A stretch of 40,300 bases of DNA from a virus. The position numbers and the translations under genes were made by a program. This document shows positions 13,569 to 21,244 of this stretch, piece after piece; positions within the stretch are counted from its first letter, which is position 1; every line of letters begins with the position of its first letter. The notes under the pieces are model-generated. The model worked only from the letters and a program-made list of their open reading frames with translations, made no database searches and was not told the origin of the DNA. The stretch is taken from the IMG/VR virus record IMGVR_UViG_3300031972_002359, positions 1 to 40,300 of that record; one strand, given 5' to 3'.

Positions 13569-13691
13569 ATGGATGCGGCGCAGGCGCTGCCGTCGGAAGT
13601 ACGGCGTTGGCGCATGCCCGCACGCCGAGAGGCACTGATTGCTGCCGAACGAGACCTAGAAGCGCTGCTCGCTTGTAGCCTTCTGCGGTGA
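13569..13691 (+). CDS. Candidate 40-residue leader peptide coupled to HTTM gene
   Basis: An ATG at 13569 opens 40 codons that end at a TGA sharing GTGA with the HTTM start. The product is Arg/Ala/Leu-rich with an amphipathic helix (REALIAAERDLEALLACSLL). An in-frame TAG lies six bases upstream of the ATG, so no longer form is possible. TATAGG sits just before it, but no ribosome binding site is visible. About 60% of third positions are G or C, lower than in surrounding genes. It may be a coupling leader for the downstream start, or chance. Confidence 0.35.
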   Translation: MDAAQALPSEVRRWRMPARREALIAAERDLEALLACSLLR

Positions 13692-15316
13692 CGCGCGCTC
13701 TATCGACGATCAGCCGAGGCTATGGCCAGACGGCCGAGTCGCTGTCGATCTACCGGATCCTGTTCGCGCTGTGGGGTCTGGTGATCCTCGGTCCGACACG
13801 CATGGGTGTCGGACAGGCGTCGGCTGAGCTAGGCGGCCTGCCCGACGGCCTCTACCACCCGCCACTCGGGCCCGCGATGATCCTGTCGGGGTGGCCCCCC
13901 GCCGAGGTGATCCTCGGCCTCGAGATCCTGCTCGCTGCGCTGCTCGTGGCTCTGCTGATCGGCTGGCGTGTCCGCCTGGTGTCGATCCTGCTGGCCCTCG
14001 TCGGGCTCGTGCTGAGCTGCCTGCTGTTCAGCGAGGGCAAGGTCGACCACACGATCCTGTGGGTCGTCGTCGTGCCTCTGGTGATGGCGTGGTCGTCGTG
14101 GGGGGATCGGTGGTCGGTCGACGCACATCCCGATTGCGACGGCGTCAGCGTTGTGCCGGTGGAGGTCGTCGCGATGAGCCTCGGGGTGATGTTCGCTGCG
14201 GCTGGCATCATCAAGGCGCTAACTGGTTGGTTGGACCCGGGCACGTCGTCGACGCTGGGCTGGGCCTTCGCGCAGGACGTTCAAGCCGGCGTCCCGATCA
14301 CCGTTCCCGCTGGTTTCGACATGATCCCGACCGCAGTGTGGGCGGTAGCGGACTACGTCACCGTGCTGTTCGAGCTCGGCTTCTTCGTGGCGGCGCTGCG
14401 CCGCAGTTGGCTCGTGCCCTACCTGGGCGTCGCCGTGATCTTCCACTTCGCCGCGGGCATGTCCGGCTTCCCGGCCTTCTTGGACATCGGCATCGTGTAC
14501 CTGCTGTTCGTCCGTTACGACGGGCTCGCAGCCCGGTGGTCGTCCAGTCTGCTGAAGGTCGAACGGTTCATGCGCGATCACCGCATCTTCGTGATGACGG
14601 CAGCTGCGACCGTCACGGTCGTGTACGTCGCGTCGTCGATCATGCTCGACGGTCCGATGACCGTCGCACGCATGCTGGCGCTGCTGGGTCTGCCCCTGGT
14701 GTACGCCTGGCCAGCTGCGCTGATGGTCGCGCTGGTCCTGTGGTGGCGGTCGCGCCGGCGGCGGGAGACTCGACCTGGCGAGAGGATGCCGGCACGATTC
14801 GCGCTGGCAGGCCTGGTGCTGCTGGTCGTCCAGGCGGTCACGACTGTCTTCGTGAGCGAGCCGTACCCGTCGCTCGCGGGCCCGCTGTTCATGGGCAACT
14901 TCGACAACGGCCGCACGATCAACATCGTGCGGCAGGAGTTCGCCGTCGACGGCAAGCCGATCGAGCGCACCGACCTGTTCGACATGCCTGCGGGAGCCGC
15001 CACGCAGATAGGCAGCGCCCGGTTCCCGGCGCCGTACCTCGCCGCCGACGGCGAGATCATCGACGACCCGTCGCTGCTGCAGGTCCTCGCCGGCCAGTAC
15101 CACCAGTTCAGCGCCCGCCACCTCGGGAAAGCTGCTGTGACGCTCTCAGCGGACGAGCGACGGTGGTTCCGACGTAACGCGGAGACGGCAGGTGCGGACT
15201 GCTCGGTTGGCTGCACCCTCGAGGTCTCTTGGCGCCGCGTCACAATCGACCGTGCGACCGGGACCGTGGTCCGTGATCGCGTCGTGCACTCGCAGTCATT
15301 CGATCTACGCCCCTGA
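13688..15316 (+). CDS. HTTM-type membrane protein (accessory cargo gene)
   Basis: A 542-residue integral membrane protein read from GTG 13688. About eight hydrophobic helices fall at roughly residues 20-38, 72-92, 95-115, 122-136, 160-180, 218-238, 242-275 and 300-355, then one near 370-390. A soluble domain of about 150 residues follows. The N-terminal YRILFALWGLVILGP and the following helices match the HTTM domain known from vitamin K-dependent carboxylase relatives. It is the only large plus-strand gene in the phage and converges on the tail fibre gene with an 11-base gap. The placement is that of a cargo gene expressed in the lysogen. Function is unknown. Confidence 0.75.
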   Translation: MTRALSTISRGYGQTAESLSIYRILFALWGLVILGPTRMGVGQASAELGGLPDGLYHPPLGPAMILSGWPPAEVILGLEILLAALLVALLIGWRVRLVSILLALVGLVLSCLLFSEGKVDHTILWVVVVPLVMAWSSWGDRWSVDAHPDCDGVSVVPVEVVAMSLGVMFAAAGIIKALTGWLDPGTSSTLGWAFAQDVQAGVPITVPAGFDMIPTAVWAVADYVTVLFELGFFVAALRRSWLVPYLGVAVIFHFAAGMSGFPAFLDIGIVYLLFVRYDGLAARWSSSLLKVERFMRDHRIFVMTAAATVTVVYVASSIMLDGPMTVARMLALLGLPLVYAWPAALMVALVLWWRSRRRRETRPGERMPARFALAGLVLLVVQAVTTVFVSEPYPSLAGPLFMGNFDNGRTINIVRQEFAVDGKPIERTDLFDMPAGAATQIGSARFPAPYLAADGEIIDDPSLLQVLAGQYHQFSARHLGKAAVTLSADERRWFRRNAETAGADCSVGCTLEVSWRRVTIDRATGTVVRDRVVHSQSFDLRP

Positions 15317-15327
15317 TTCAAGCCCGG

Positions 15328-17181
15328 TCAGACGACCAGCCAGAGCACACCGTCACAGATCAGCCGAAGCGTGGACCCGGGCGTCACGGTGACGTTGTCG
15401 ATTTGCGCTGTCGTGTAGAGCTTGTCCGTCCCGGCGCACTGGACGGTCAGATCGCCGGACCCGCGGTTCTTGATGAGGAACTCGACGCCTTCGTGTCCGG
15501 CGACGGCGGGGAGAGTCCAAGTAGCGGTGGAGCCGGACGCGACGGCCAGCGCCATCTCGCGGGTCAGGGTGTACGTCGCTCCAGCCTGGACCGTCACGCG
15601 CTTCGTGACCGTCGGGGACAGGAACAGGACGTCCCAGGAGGAGCCGGCGGGAACCAGCACGGCGGTCTGTCCGGGCTGAATGGTGAGCGTCGACGGCGTG
15701 AGCGCACCGTAGAAGAAGGTGCCGCCGGAAAGGACGAGCTTGCGAGCGGTGTCCCGGACCTTGATCACGTAGAGCTGCCCGTCGGGGCGGCCCTGCGCTG
15801 GTGCGGCGAGGGTCCACGCGCCGTCGTTGCTGGTGGCGGCGTAGACCCAGGTGCCCGACTGCGTGACGTGCGCGTCGGCGTCGATCACCTGGAACGCGGG
15901 GAACGCGGCGCGGGTCGAGGCGGGCGGCTTGTTGCCCAGCGTGTGGCGGATGGCCTCGGCGATGACAGGCTTGACAACGGCTTTAAGGAGCGCGTTGCCA
16001 GCGGCGTTGGGGTGGATGCCGTCCGACTGCGACTCGCTCGTCATTTGGGTCTGTCCGCCGGTGACGGTGCCGGAGACGGCGGCCGCGGTGTCGGCGATCA
16101 GGATGCCCTTGCGGGCCAACTGCTCCGTGTTGTAGTCGCGTCGGATTGAGTCGCTGGCGCCCCAGTTGTTGACGGCGGTGTTCACGGGAAGCATCGTCCA
16201 GAGCACGACGGGGACGCCTGCGCGGCGGGCTGCGGCTTCGAGGCGGGCCCGCTTGGAGCGCCATGTTGCGAGGTGCGCGGCGGTGATCGTCGAGTTGCCG
16301 GGGTCGTTGGGTGAGCCGACGGGCATGACGAGGATGTCGGGTCGGACGACGTCGGACTCGAGCGCGTCGATGGCCCGCTCGGCGAAGGTGTTCATGGCCT
16401 GCCCGGACCAGCCGATGTTGGCGTACTCGACGGCCAGGTCGGTGGCGGTCAGTTCCTCGACGGCAGGAAGGATGAAGCCTTCGCCCAGGTAGGTGGAGCG
16501 TCCGTCGGTGATCGAGTCTCCGACGCCCATGACGGTGACGACCTTGCCGCGGGCGAGGTACTGGATGCCGACGATGGGCGACTGGGAGACGTTCGTCGTG
16601 GAGGTGAAGTTGGAGGGAGTGTTGACGGCCTCGACCTGCTGGCGGCGGGCGATCCACTTCCGACCGTCCGAGCGCGTGGCCCAGTTGGTGAAGTCGTCCG
16701 TGCCGTTGCCGTAGACGGGGATCCCGCTGCCCGCTGCGAAAACGGCGCGGATGGTGACGAGTGGCTTGGCGCCAGGGGTGTCGGTGCGGGGCACGGAGGC
16801 GACGGGGATCCAGTCGGTGGTCGTGTACGCAACGCGCTCGGCGGCGGCGGGGGCTCCTGCAAGGTAAATGCGGGTCTGGCCGCCCTTCGTGCCAGAGGTC
16901 CAGGATCCAGCGGAGTTGTTCGCATCGGCGACGGTGGCCGGTGCGGATGCTGCGACGAGGCGGGCCGCGCGAGAGAACGCCGGGTCGGTGTTCGCGAAGA
17001 TCGGGCGGACGGCGTCGAAGTCCGTCTGCAGCTCCGCCGTCACCTGCTCGGTTCCGAGCCCCGCAAGCGTGAGCGTGCCCATGCGGCCACCGAAGATGCG
17101 CGTGGCGATGTTGCCACGCTCGTGGGCGGCGTACTTCTTGCGCGCGTCGGTCTGTGCTGCGCTGAGCGTCACTGCATCCAT
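15328..17181 (-). CDS. Tail fibre/tip protein with SGNH hydrolase domain
   Basis: A 617-residue protein starting at ATG 17181. The central domain, about 210-410, is an SGNH/GDSL hydrolase: block I VGDSITDG (S223), an oxyanion block at GSPND (289-293) and block V SDGIHPN (D387, H390). Such domains cleave ester bonds, often acetyl groups on cell-wall polymers. The N-terminal 200 residues probably form a beta sandwich attached to the tail. The C-terminal 200 residues are beta-rich and may bind the host surface. Being the last gene of the tail module suggests a receptor-degrading or receptor-binding tip protein. Confidence 0.85.
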   Translation of the reverse strand: MDAVTLSAAQTDARKKYAAHERGNIATRIFGGRMGTLTLAGLGTEQVTAELQTDFDAVRPIFANTDPAFSRAARLVAASAPATVADANNSAGSWTSGTKGGQTRIYLAGAPAAAERVAYTTTDWIPVASVPRTDTPGAKPLVTIRAVFAAGSGIPVYGNGTDDFTNWATRSDGRKWIARRQQVEAVNTPSNFTSTTNVSQSPIVGIQYLARGKVVTVMGVGDSITDGRSTYLGEGFILPAVEELTATDLAVEYANIGWSGQAMNTFAERAIDALESDVVRPDILVMPVGSPNDPGNSTITAAHLATWRSKRARLEAAARRAGVPVVLWTMLPVNTAVNNWGASDSIRRDYNTEQLARKGILIADTAAAVSGTVTGGQTQMTSESQSDGIHPNAAGNALLKAVVKPVIAEAIRHTLGNKPPASTRAAFPAFQVIDADAHVTQSGTWVYAATSNDGAWTLAAPAQGRPDGQLYVIKVRDTARKLVLSGGTFFYGALTPSTLTIQPGQTAVLVPAGSSWDVLFLSPTVTKRVTVQAGATYTLTREMALAVASGSTATWTLPAVAGHEGVEFLIKNRGSGDLTVQCAGTDKLYTTAQIDNVTVTPGSTLRLICDGVLWLVV

Positions 17182-17182
17182 G

Positions 17183-17701
17183 TCAGGCCACCGTCGATCC
17201 GGTCAGTCGCCCGGAGGCGTCGTAGGTGTAGGTCTTCGTTTTGCCGAGGCGAGTTTCCGTGGCGATTGACCCATCAGCGTTCCAGGTGTAGGTCGTGGCG
17301 ATGCCGCCCTCGGTTGACGTCGCGATGGTGCCGTCGGCGTTGTAGGTGAAACCGTCAGGAAGAAGTCGCACCCTCTGGGCGGATACCGCATCCGCTACTG
17401 TGCCGCCGCCCTCGATATCGGACACGATCAGAGACTTCGTCGCAGCACCCGACAAAGAACCCGCAGTGGACAGGTAGCCAGCCACGCCAGCGTCCGTGCC
17501 CCCAGGTGCGACAGGGAGCGCGCCGAGGTCGTTCTCGGTGCCGTCGGTGTGGATCGACCACAGGTGGCCCGACCGGACATCGAGGCTGGCGATCGTGTTG
17601 TTGACCGCCTGCAGGAGGGTCAGCAGCGCGGCAGTGTTCTTCCCGCCCCACTGATCGAGGCCGGGGATGATCTCCGGCAGGTCCAGTTCCAGCGGCGGCA
17701 T
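17183..17701 (-). CDS. Tail protein with three YD-type repeats
   Basis: A 172-residue protein starting at ATG 17701 (TGATG overlap with the small gene upstream) and ending one base before the SGNH gene. Residues 1-110 contain a helical stretch and a fibre-like VAPGGTDAGVAGYLSTAGSLSGAATKSL segment. Residues 118-168 hold three YD/RHS-like repeats with a period of about 20: FTYNADGTI, TYTWNADGSI and TYTYDASGRL. In RHS proteins such repeats build a beta-rich carbohydrate-binding shell. Here they probably form a short tail-tip tip domain that contacts the host or links to the SGNH protein. Confidence 0.72.
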   Translation of the reverse strand: MPPLELDLPEIIPGLDQWGGKNTAALLTLLQAVNNTIASLDVRSGHLWSIHTDGTENDLGALPVAPGGTDAGVAGYLSTAGSLSGAATKSLIVSDIEGGGTVADAVSAQRVRLLPDGFTYNADGTIATSTEGGIATTYTWNADGSIATETRLGKTKTYTYDASGRLTGSTVA

Positions 17702-17868
17702 CAGATCTCCTTGGCGAGAGTGGCCCGCTCGCGCGTGCCAGAAGGGATGAGATCGAGTCGGTCACACAACCGCTCGCAGACGGCGTCACACGCAGCAGAA
17801 CCGAGACCGAGCCAGTCGCCCACGAGGTCGACCAGCCCGATCGCGGCGGACAGAAGCTCCCGGCGCAC
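17701..17868 (-). CDS. Small amphipathic protein after holin
   Basis: A 55-residue protein read from GTG 17868, three bases after the holin stop. A short GGGGA precedes it. The N-terminal ELLSAAIGLVDLVGDWLGLG is amphipathic and three cysteines follow (residues 27, 31 and 35). It fills the gap between holin and YD-repeat gene exactly, with overlap TGATG downstream. Position in the lysis region suggests a membrane-associated lysis accessory, but no family is recognised. Confidence 0.55.
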   Translation of the reverse strand: MRRELLSAAIGLVDLVGDWLGLGSAACDAVCERLCDRLDLIPSGTRERATLAKEI

Positions 17869-17871
17869 GAT

Positions 17872-18219
17872 TCAGTCCCCGAGCCTGTGCTGGCCGGGCT
17901 TGTCGAGCAGGTCGTCGTCCGGGTTCTCCTCGACGACAGGCGCCTCGGGATGCAGGTCGACGTCGCCGGGCAGTAGGCCAGGGTCGGCAGGCACGAGCGC
18001 TGTGGGCGTGACCTTCGCGCGGGCGCTCAGGGTCAGTGCGGCGGGGATGATGACACCCGCCAGCGTGAGGACCATGTTGGCCCAGCCAGGCAGTTCGCCG
18101 GTGCCGATGCCGCCGAGCGCGAGCGCGGCGAAGATTGCCGACACGAAGGTGCGGACGGCGACCGGCTCGTAGCCGGCTGCGGCCCGACGGATGAAGTTGA
18201 TGAGGTGTCGCATGGTCAT
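17872..18219 (-). CDS. Holin-like membrane protein
   Basis: A 115-residue protein. ATG 18219 overlaps the endolysin stop by four bases, and a second ATG six bases on is an alternative. Two hydrophobic helices, about residues 26-42 (VSAIFAALALGGIGTG) and 48-66 (MVLTLAGVIIPAALTL), are joined by a short turn. A long acidic Pro-rich tail (residues 75-115) follows. Size, two helices and direct coupling to the endolysin gene are typical of phage holins, which open the inner membrane at lysis time. Confidence 0.72.
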   Translation of the reverse strand: MTMRHLINFIRRAAAGYEPVAVRTFVSAIFAALALGGIGTGELPGWANMVLTLAGVIIPAALTLSARAKVTPTALVPADPGLLPGDVDLHPEAPVVEENPDDDLLDKPGQHRLGD

Positions 18220-18947
18220 GCCTTCCGGAGTCGTCGATCGGGGATCCAGCCGCCCTGGCTGCCCTTGCGCCACAGGTCGCCTGCCTTGGAGCGGCGGGAG
18301 TCGACCATGACGACGCGGGTGCCGTGGGCGAGTGCGCGGGCTGCGCCGGTGCGGGTCTTCTGGGCGGGGTACTCGTGTCCAGGTCCGGTGCGCACGACGA
18401 CCGTCTGGCGCAGGAAGTCACCCGGGTCGCGGGCCACGAACACGGTGTACGCGACGCGCTTCGGCTTCGGCGGCTTCTGCCGGTTGCGGGCCCAGCGGAT
18501 GCCGGCGGTCCATGTGCGCAGTGCGCGCGGTTCTGGCCCGTCGTCGCCACCACCCTGGCCGAGGTAGCCGAGCCCGTTGAACCCGTTGCGCAGCGCCGTC
18601 ACCTGGTAGCGCGCTGGACTGTTGTGCGGGCAGCCGTTCAGGACGAGGTGGCAGTGCGGGTCGAATCCCTGCGCCTTCGTGCGCGCCCACGCTGCGGCGC
18701 CCATCTCGCGGGCCACCTTGATCGTGCGGGAGTCGCGCTGCCAGACGTCCGCCGCGCCACCTTGACTGTGGGTGCCGCCGGACGCGGACGCGCCGCCAGT
18801 CAGCTGTGCGATGTCGATGGACTGCTTGATGACCCCGAGGCGCTTCAGCTCGGCCTCGAAGACTGGCAGCCAGGCGCGCAGGCAGTCGCAGGCGACGCGG
18901 CCACGGAACAGTCCGTAGCCGCGCGTCTGGGCAGTGGGCATGACCAT
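18216..18947 (-). CDS. Endolysin, M15-type peptidase with SH3-like C-terminus
   Basis: A 243-residue peptidoglycan hydrolase starting at ATG 18947 behind a GGAGG site. The metal motif HxxGxAxD is present as THSQGGAADVW (H60, D67), with the second part at PHCHLVL (H98/H100), as in M15 D-Ala-D-Ala-type or L-Ala-D-Glu peptidases. Residues about 168-243 resemble a cell-wall-binding SH3 domain (VVVRTGPGHEYP, GTRVVMVD, LWRKGSQGGWI). It is followed directly by the holin gene. It probably cuts peptide stems during lysis. It has no signal peptide, so export should depend on the holin. Confidence 0.82.
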   Translation of the reverse strand: MVMPTAQTRGYGLFRGRVACDCLRAWLPVFEAELKRLGVIKQSIDIAQLTGGASASGGTHSQGGAADVWQRDSRTIKVAREMGAAAWARTKAQGFDPHCHLVLNGCPHNSPARYQVTALRNGFNGLGYLGQGGGDDGPEPRALRTWTAGIRWARNRQKPPKPKRVAYTVFVARDPGDFLRQTVVVRTGPGHEYPAQKTRTGAARALAHGTRVVMVDSRRSKAGDLWRKGSQGGWIPDRRLRKA

Positions 18948-19004
18948 GAGTGCCTCCTGGGCAGGTTGAAGTGCCCGCCGAGGCGGGTTCAGGTGGGCGG
19001 TTGG

Positions 19005-19670
19005 TTACGGCGTCTCGGTCGGCGTCGGGACCGGCTCGAGCTCGCCGCACGTGACGGTCTCGGTCGTGCCGTCGGAGTAGGTGAACGTGAACGTGATGGG
19101 CGTCAGACCGCCGGTGCAGACGATCGACGCGATGCCGCGGCCCGGCGAACCGTCACGGCCCGGGCTTCCGTCCTGGCCCGCAGGCCCGGGTTCGCCCGCT
19201 GGACCCTGCGGTCCCGGGACGGTCGAGTCGGCGCCTGCAGCGCCGGTGGCTCCCGCAACTCCCGCGGCTCCGTCTTCGCCGTCCTGGCCGTCTCCGCCGG
19301 GAAGCCCACGCAACCCGCGAGGACCAGCCGGGCCCGGAATCGGGACGTAGCGCGTCTGCAGCGGCGCGGCCACAGTCGGGGCCTTTGGCTCGACCGGCGC
19401 GTCCTTGATCGTCTCGCGCGTCCGGTCAGCCTGAGCGCACGCGTTTGCCGCGCGCAGTTCCTTCGCCGCGTCGCCGCCAGCGCGGCACGCTTCCTGCACC
19501 CGCGCGGCCAGGTCATCACCCTCGGTCGCGACGACCTCGCCGCCAGCGACGGCGGCTGCGGTCTTCTCACGCTGATCCAGGAACTGGATGCCCGAGTACA
19601 CGCCCAGCGCGGTGACCAGCGCCAACAGAATGCCGACCGCCACCCACAGCTTCGGTTCAGTCCTCTTCAT
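19005..19670 (-). CDS. Membrane-anchored collagen-like protein
   Basis: A 221-residue protein starting at ATG 19670. Residues 8-28 are one membrane helix (LWVAVGILLALVTALGVYSG), followed by a charged helical segment with two cysteines. Residues 112-179 are Gly-X-Y repeats (GPAGPRGLRGLPG onward), interrupted once around 146-151, which should form a trimeric collagen-like stalk. The tail, 180-221, is a small beta domain with cysteines at 185 and 208. It lies between the tail and lysis genes. A spanin-like, cell-surface or virion-associated role is possible, and none is proved. Confidence 0.75.
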   Translation of the reverse strand: MKRTEPKLWVAVGILLALVTALGVYSGIQFLDQREKTAAAVAGGEVVATEGDDLAARVQEACRAGGDAAKELRAANACAQADRTRETIKDAPVEPKAPTVAAPLQTRYVPIPGPAGPRGLRGLPGGDGQDGEDGAAGVAGATGAAGADSTVPGPQGPAGEPGPAGQDGSPGRDGSPGRGIASIVCTGGLTPITFTFTYSDGTTETVTCGELEPVPTPTETP

Positions 19671-19851
19671 CGGGATCGCCCCCCAGCGACTTGACCTTCT
19701 TCCGCAGCCGAGTGACCACGGCCTCGAGAGCGACGATCCGGGCCCGGTCCTCGCTCTTGACGATCGACACCCACACGCCAGCGAGCACGCCAGCCAGGCC
19801 GAGCACGCCCGTAATCCCGGTGCTGACAACGAGCGCGATTCCCGGATCCAC
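19657..19851 (-). CDS. Small membrane protein with charged tail
   Basis: A 64-residue protein read from GTG 19851, which overlaps the upstream TAG by one base. Residues 4-28 form a hydrophobic helix (IALVVSTGITGVLGLAGVLAGV). Residues 33-55 form a charged amphipathic helix and the end is acidic. It overlaps the collagen-like gene by 14 bases. The organisation resembles small phage holin-associated or XhlA-like peptides. Which of the membrane proteins here is the true holin is not settled by sequence. Confidence 0.6.
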   Translation of the reverse strand: MDPGIALVVSTGITGVLGLAGVLAGVWVSIVKSEDRARIVALEAVVTRLRKKVKSLGGDPDEED

Positions 19852-20153
19852 TACGCCCCCTCATGCCGACGACCTCCGAGCTGCAACAGCACCAGCGCGA
19901 CGATGATGGTGAGCGCCGAGACGCCACCGAAGTAGGTAAGCGCGTTCACCGGGACGCTGTACGCCGCGGCCTTGATCTGCCCAGCCGTCAAGTACGCGAG
20001 CGCGGCGAGAAACCCGACAGCGAGCAGATTCGCTGGACGACTGCGGGCCTGCCACATGCGGCCCACGTTCCAGCAGTAGAGCAGGAACGCCACCAGGAAC
20101 AGCACCAGCATCCCGAGCCGCTGCCACTCGAACATCTCGAAGAACCCGGTCAT
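19851..20153 (-). CDS. Three-helix membrane protein, possible holin
   Basis: A 100-residue protein starting at ATG 20153, coupled by ATGA to the S74 fibre gene. Hydrophobic segments are at about 12-30 (LGMLVLFLVAFLLYCWN), 42-62 (NLLAVGFLAALAYLTAGQI) and 72-92 (FGGVSALTIIVALVLLQL), and a short basic tail follows. Class I holins have three such helices, so this is a second holin candidate. It is separated from the endolysin gene by two further membrane protein genes. Confidence 0.62.
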   Translation of the reverse strand: MTGFFEMFEWQRLGMLVLFLVAFLLYCWNVGRMWQARSRPANLLAVGFLAALAYLTAGQIKAAAYSVPVNALTYFGGVSALTIIVALVLLQLGGRRHEGA

Positions 20154-21244
20154 GGGGTGACCCCGAGCTTCTTGAGCGCGGCCGTGACCTTGTCCAGCCG
20201 CAGCCCCAGGGCCGTGTTCGCGTCCTTCAACGCCGCGATCTCCTGCGACTGCGCCTCGACCTTCGCCTGCAGCGCGACCGTCTTCTGCCGCTCGACCTCA
20301 GCGCGCTTCTCCTGCAGCTGGATCGTCGACACGACGCCCGCCACCATGCGGTCGTAGTTCAACGAGTCCGGCCGCCCCTGAGCGTCGTACAGGACGAACT
20401 CGGGCGAGACCTCCGCGACCTCCTCGGCGATGAACCCGATGTGCGTCTTCGCGTTGTCGCCGATCGCCTTAACTTCGGAGATGTCGCGCCACACCTTCGG
20501 CTTCCACGACAGCGCGGCGGAGGCGTTGATCGGGGCGTCCTTGATGTCCTGCTTGTAGCGACGCGACGACGTGATGTACGCCAGGGACCACTTCCCGCCG
20601 ACCGTGCCCAGGTGCAGGTTCGCGCCGGCCGAGGTGGTCGGGAGGCCGTAGATCGGCATCTCCTCGGCCGTGGTGTTGAGAACCACGCTCGCGCCGCGCA
20701 CCGTGTTCGACCCGACCGAGGAGGAGTCGATCTGCGAGCCGGCCAGGTAGACGCTGCCGTCGGCGTCCAGCAGGTAGCCGCCGTCGGTGTAGACCCATAC
20801 CATGCCGGTCTGGTCGTCCGTCTTGCCGCGCATCGTGAACGACGTCTCGAGGCCGCTGCCGGTCTCGTGCGGCGGGAACAGGCGCATGTAGTTTCGGCCG
20901 GCGCCCTGGTCGACCATGACCTGGCCTGCGATGGACTTGTCACCTTCGCTGCCGCCCAAGTCCCAGAAGTAGATCCGACCGCGGTCGACCATGACCTTGC
21001 CGTCAACGTCCGGGTTGAAGAACTCGCCAGCGCCGCGCGCGAAACGTGTCAGCAGTCGGCCAGCCTCGTCGAGCATTGTGATGGCGCCAGAATCCTTGAG
21101 CGTGATCCCACGCTGGCCGACAGTCGCGTTCTCGAACGTGCCGGCCGATGAGCGGATCTGGTCGATCTGCTGCTGCATCCCGACGAGCACCCTCTGGATG
21201 ATCTCCAGTTGGCTGCCCGGTGACATCGACGGCAGTGTCGTCAC
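20150..21244 (-). CDS. Tail fibre protein with S74 intramolecular chaperone
   Basis: A 364-residue protein starting at GTG 21244 (GTGA overlap). The first 220 residues are beta-rich fibre sequence. From about 226 the peptidase S74 (chaperone of endosialidase) domain begins with SSRRYKQDI. It includes HIGFIAEEVAEVSPEFV and LNYDRMVAGVVSTIQ, and ends in a coiled coil (about 325-360). S74 domains fold a trimeric fibre and then cut themselves off at a Ser next to the domain start, here probably within ITSS (224-227). The mature fibre should therefore be about 226 residues. Confidence 0.83.
   Translation of the reverse strand: MTTLPSMSPGSQLEIIQRVLVGMQQQIDQIRSSAGTFENATVGQRGITLKDSGAITMLDEAGRLLTRFARGAGEFFNPDVDGKVMVDRGRIYFWDLGGSEGDKSIAGQVMVDQGAGRNYMRLFPPHETGSGLETSFTMRGKTDDQTGMVWVYTDGGYLLDADGSVYLAGSQIDSSSVGSNTVRGASVVLNTTAEEMPIYGLPTTSAGANLHLGTVGGKWSLAYITSSRRYKQDIKDAPINASAALSWKPKVWRDISEVKAIGDNAKTHIGFIAEEVAEVSPEFVLYDAQGRPDSLNYDRMVAGVVSTIQLQEKRAEVERQKTVALQAKVEAQSQEIAALKDANTALGLRLDKVTAALKKLGVTP

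Noticed and set aside
13417-13638. A 73-residue plus-strand ORF before the HTTM gene
   Set aside because: It runs through the two-part hairpin, is Arg/Cys-rich without pattern and is in a different frame from the ORF coupled to the HTTM start.
12601-15328. Prophage-host junction at the tRNA-like sequence, making HTTM a host gene
   Set aside because: Tail, head and packaging genes continue on the right in normal order. A host junction would be followed by chromosomal genes unless two prophages were in tandem, which nothing here suggests.
19103-19570. Alternative minus-strand frame opposite phase to the collagen-like gene
   Set aside because: It is an Arg-rich shadow of the Gly-X-Y repeats, whose period of nine bases keeps other frames open.
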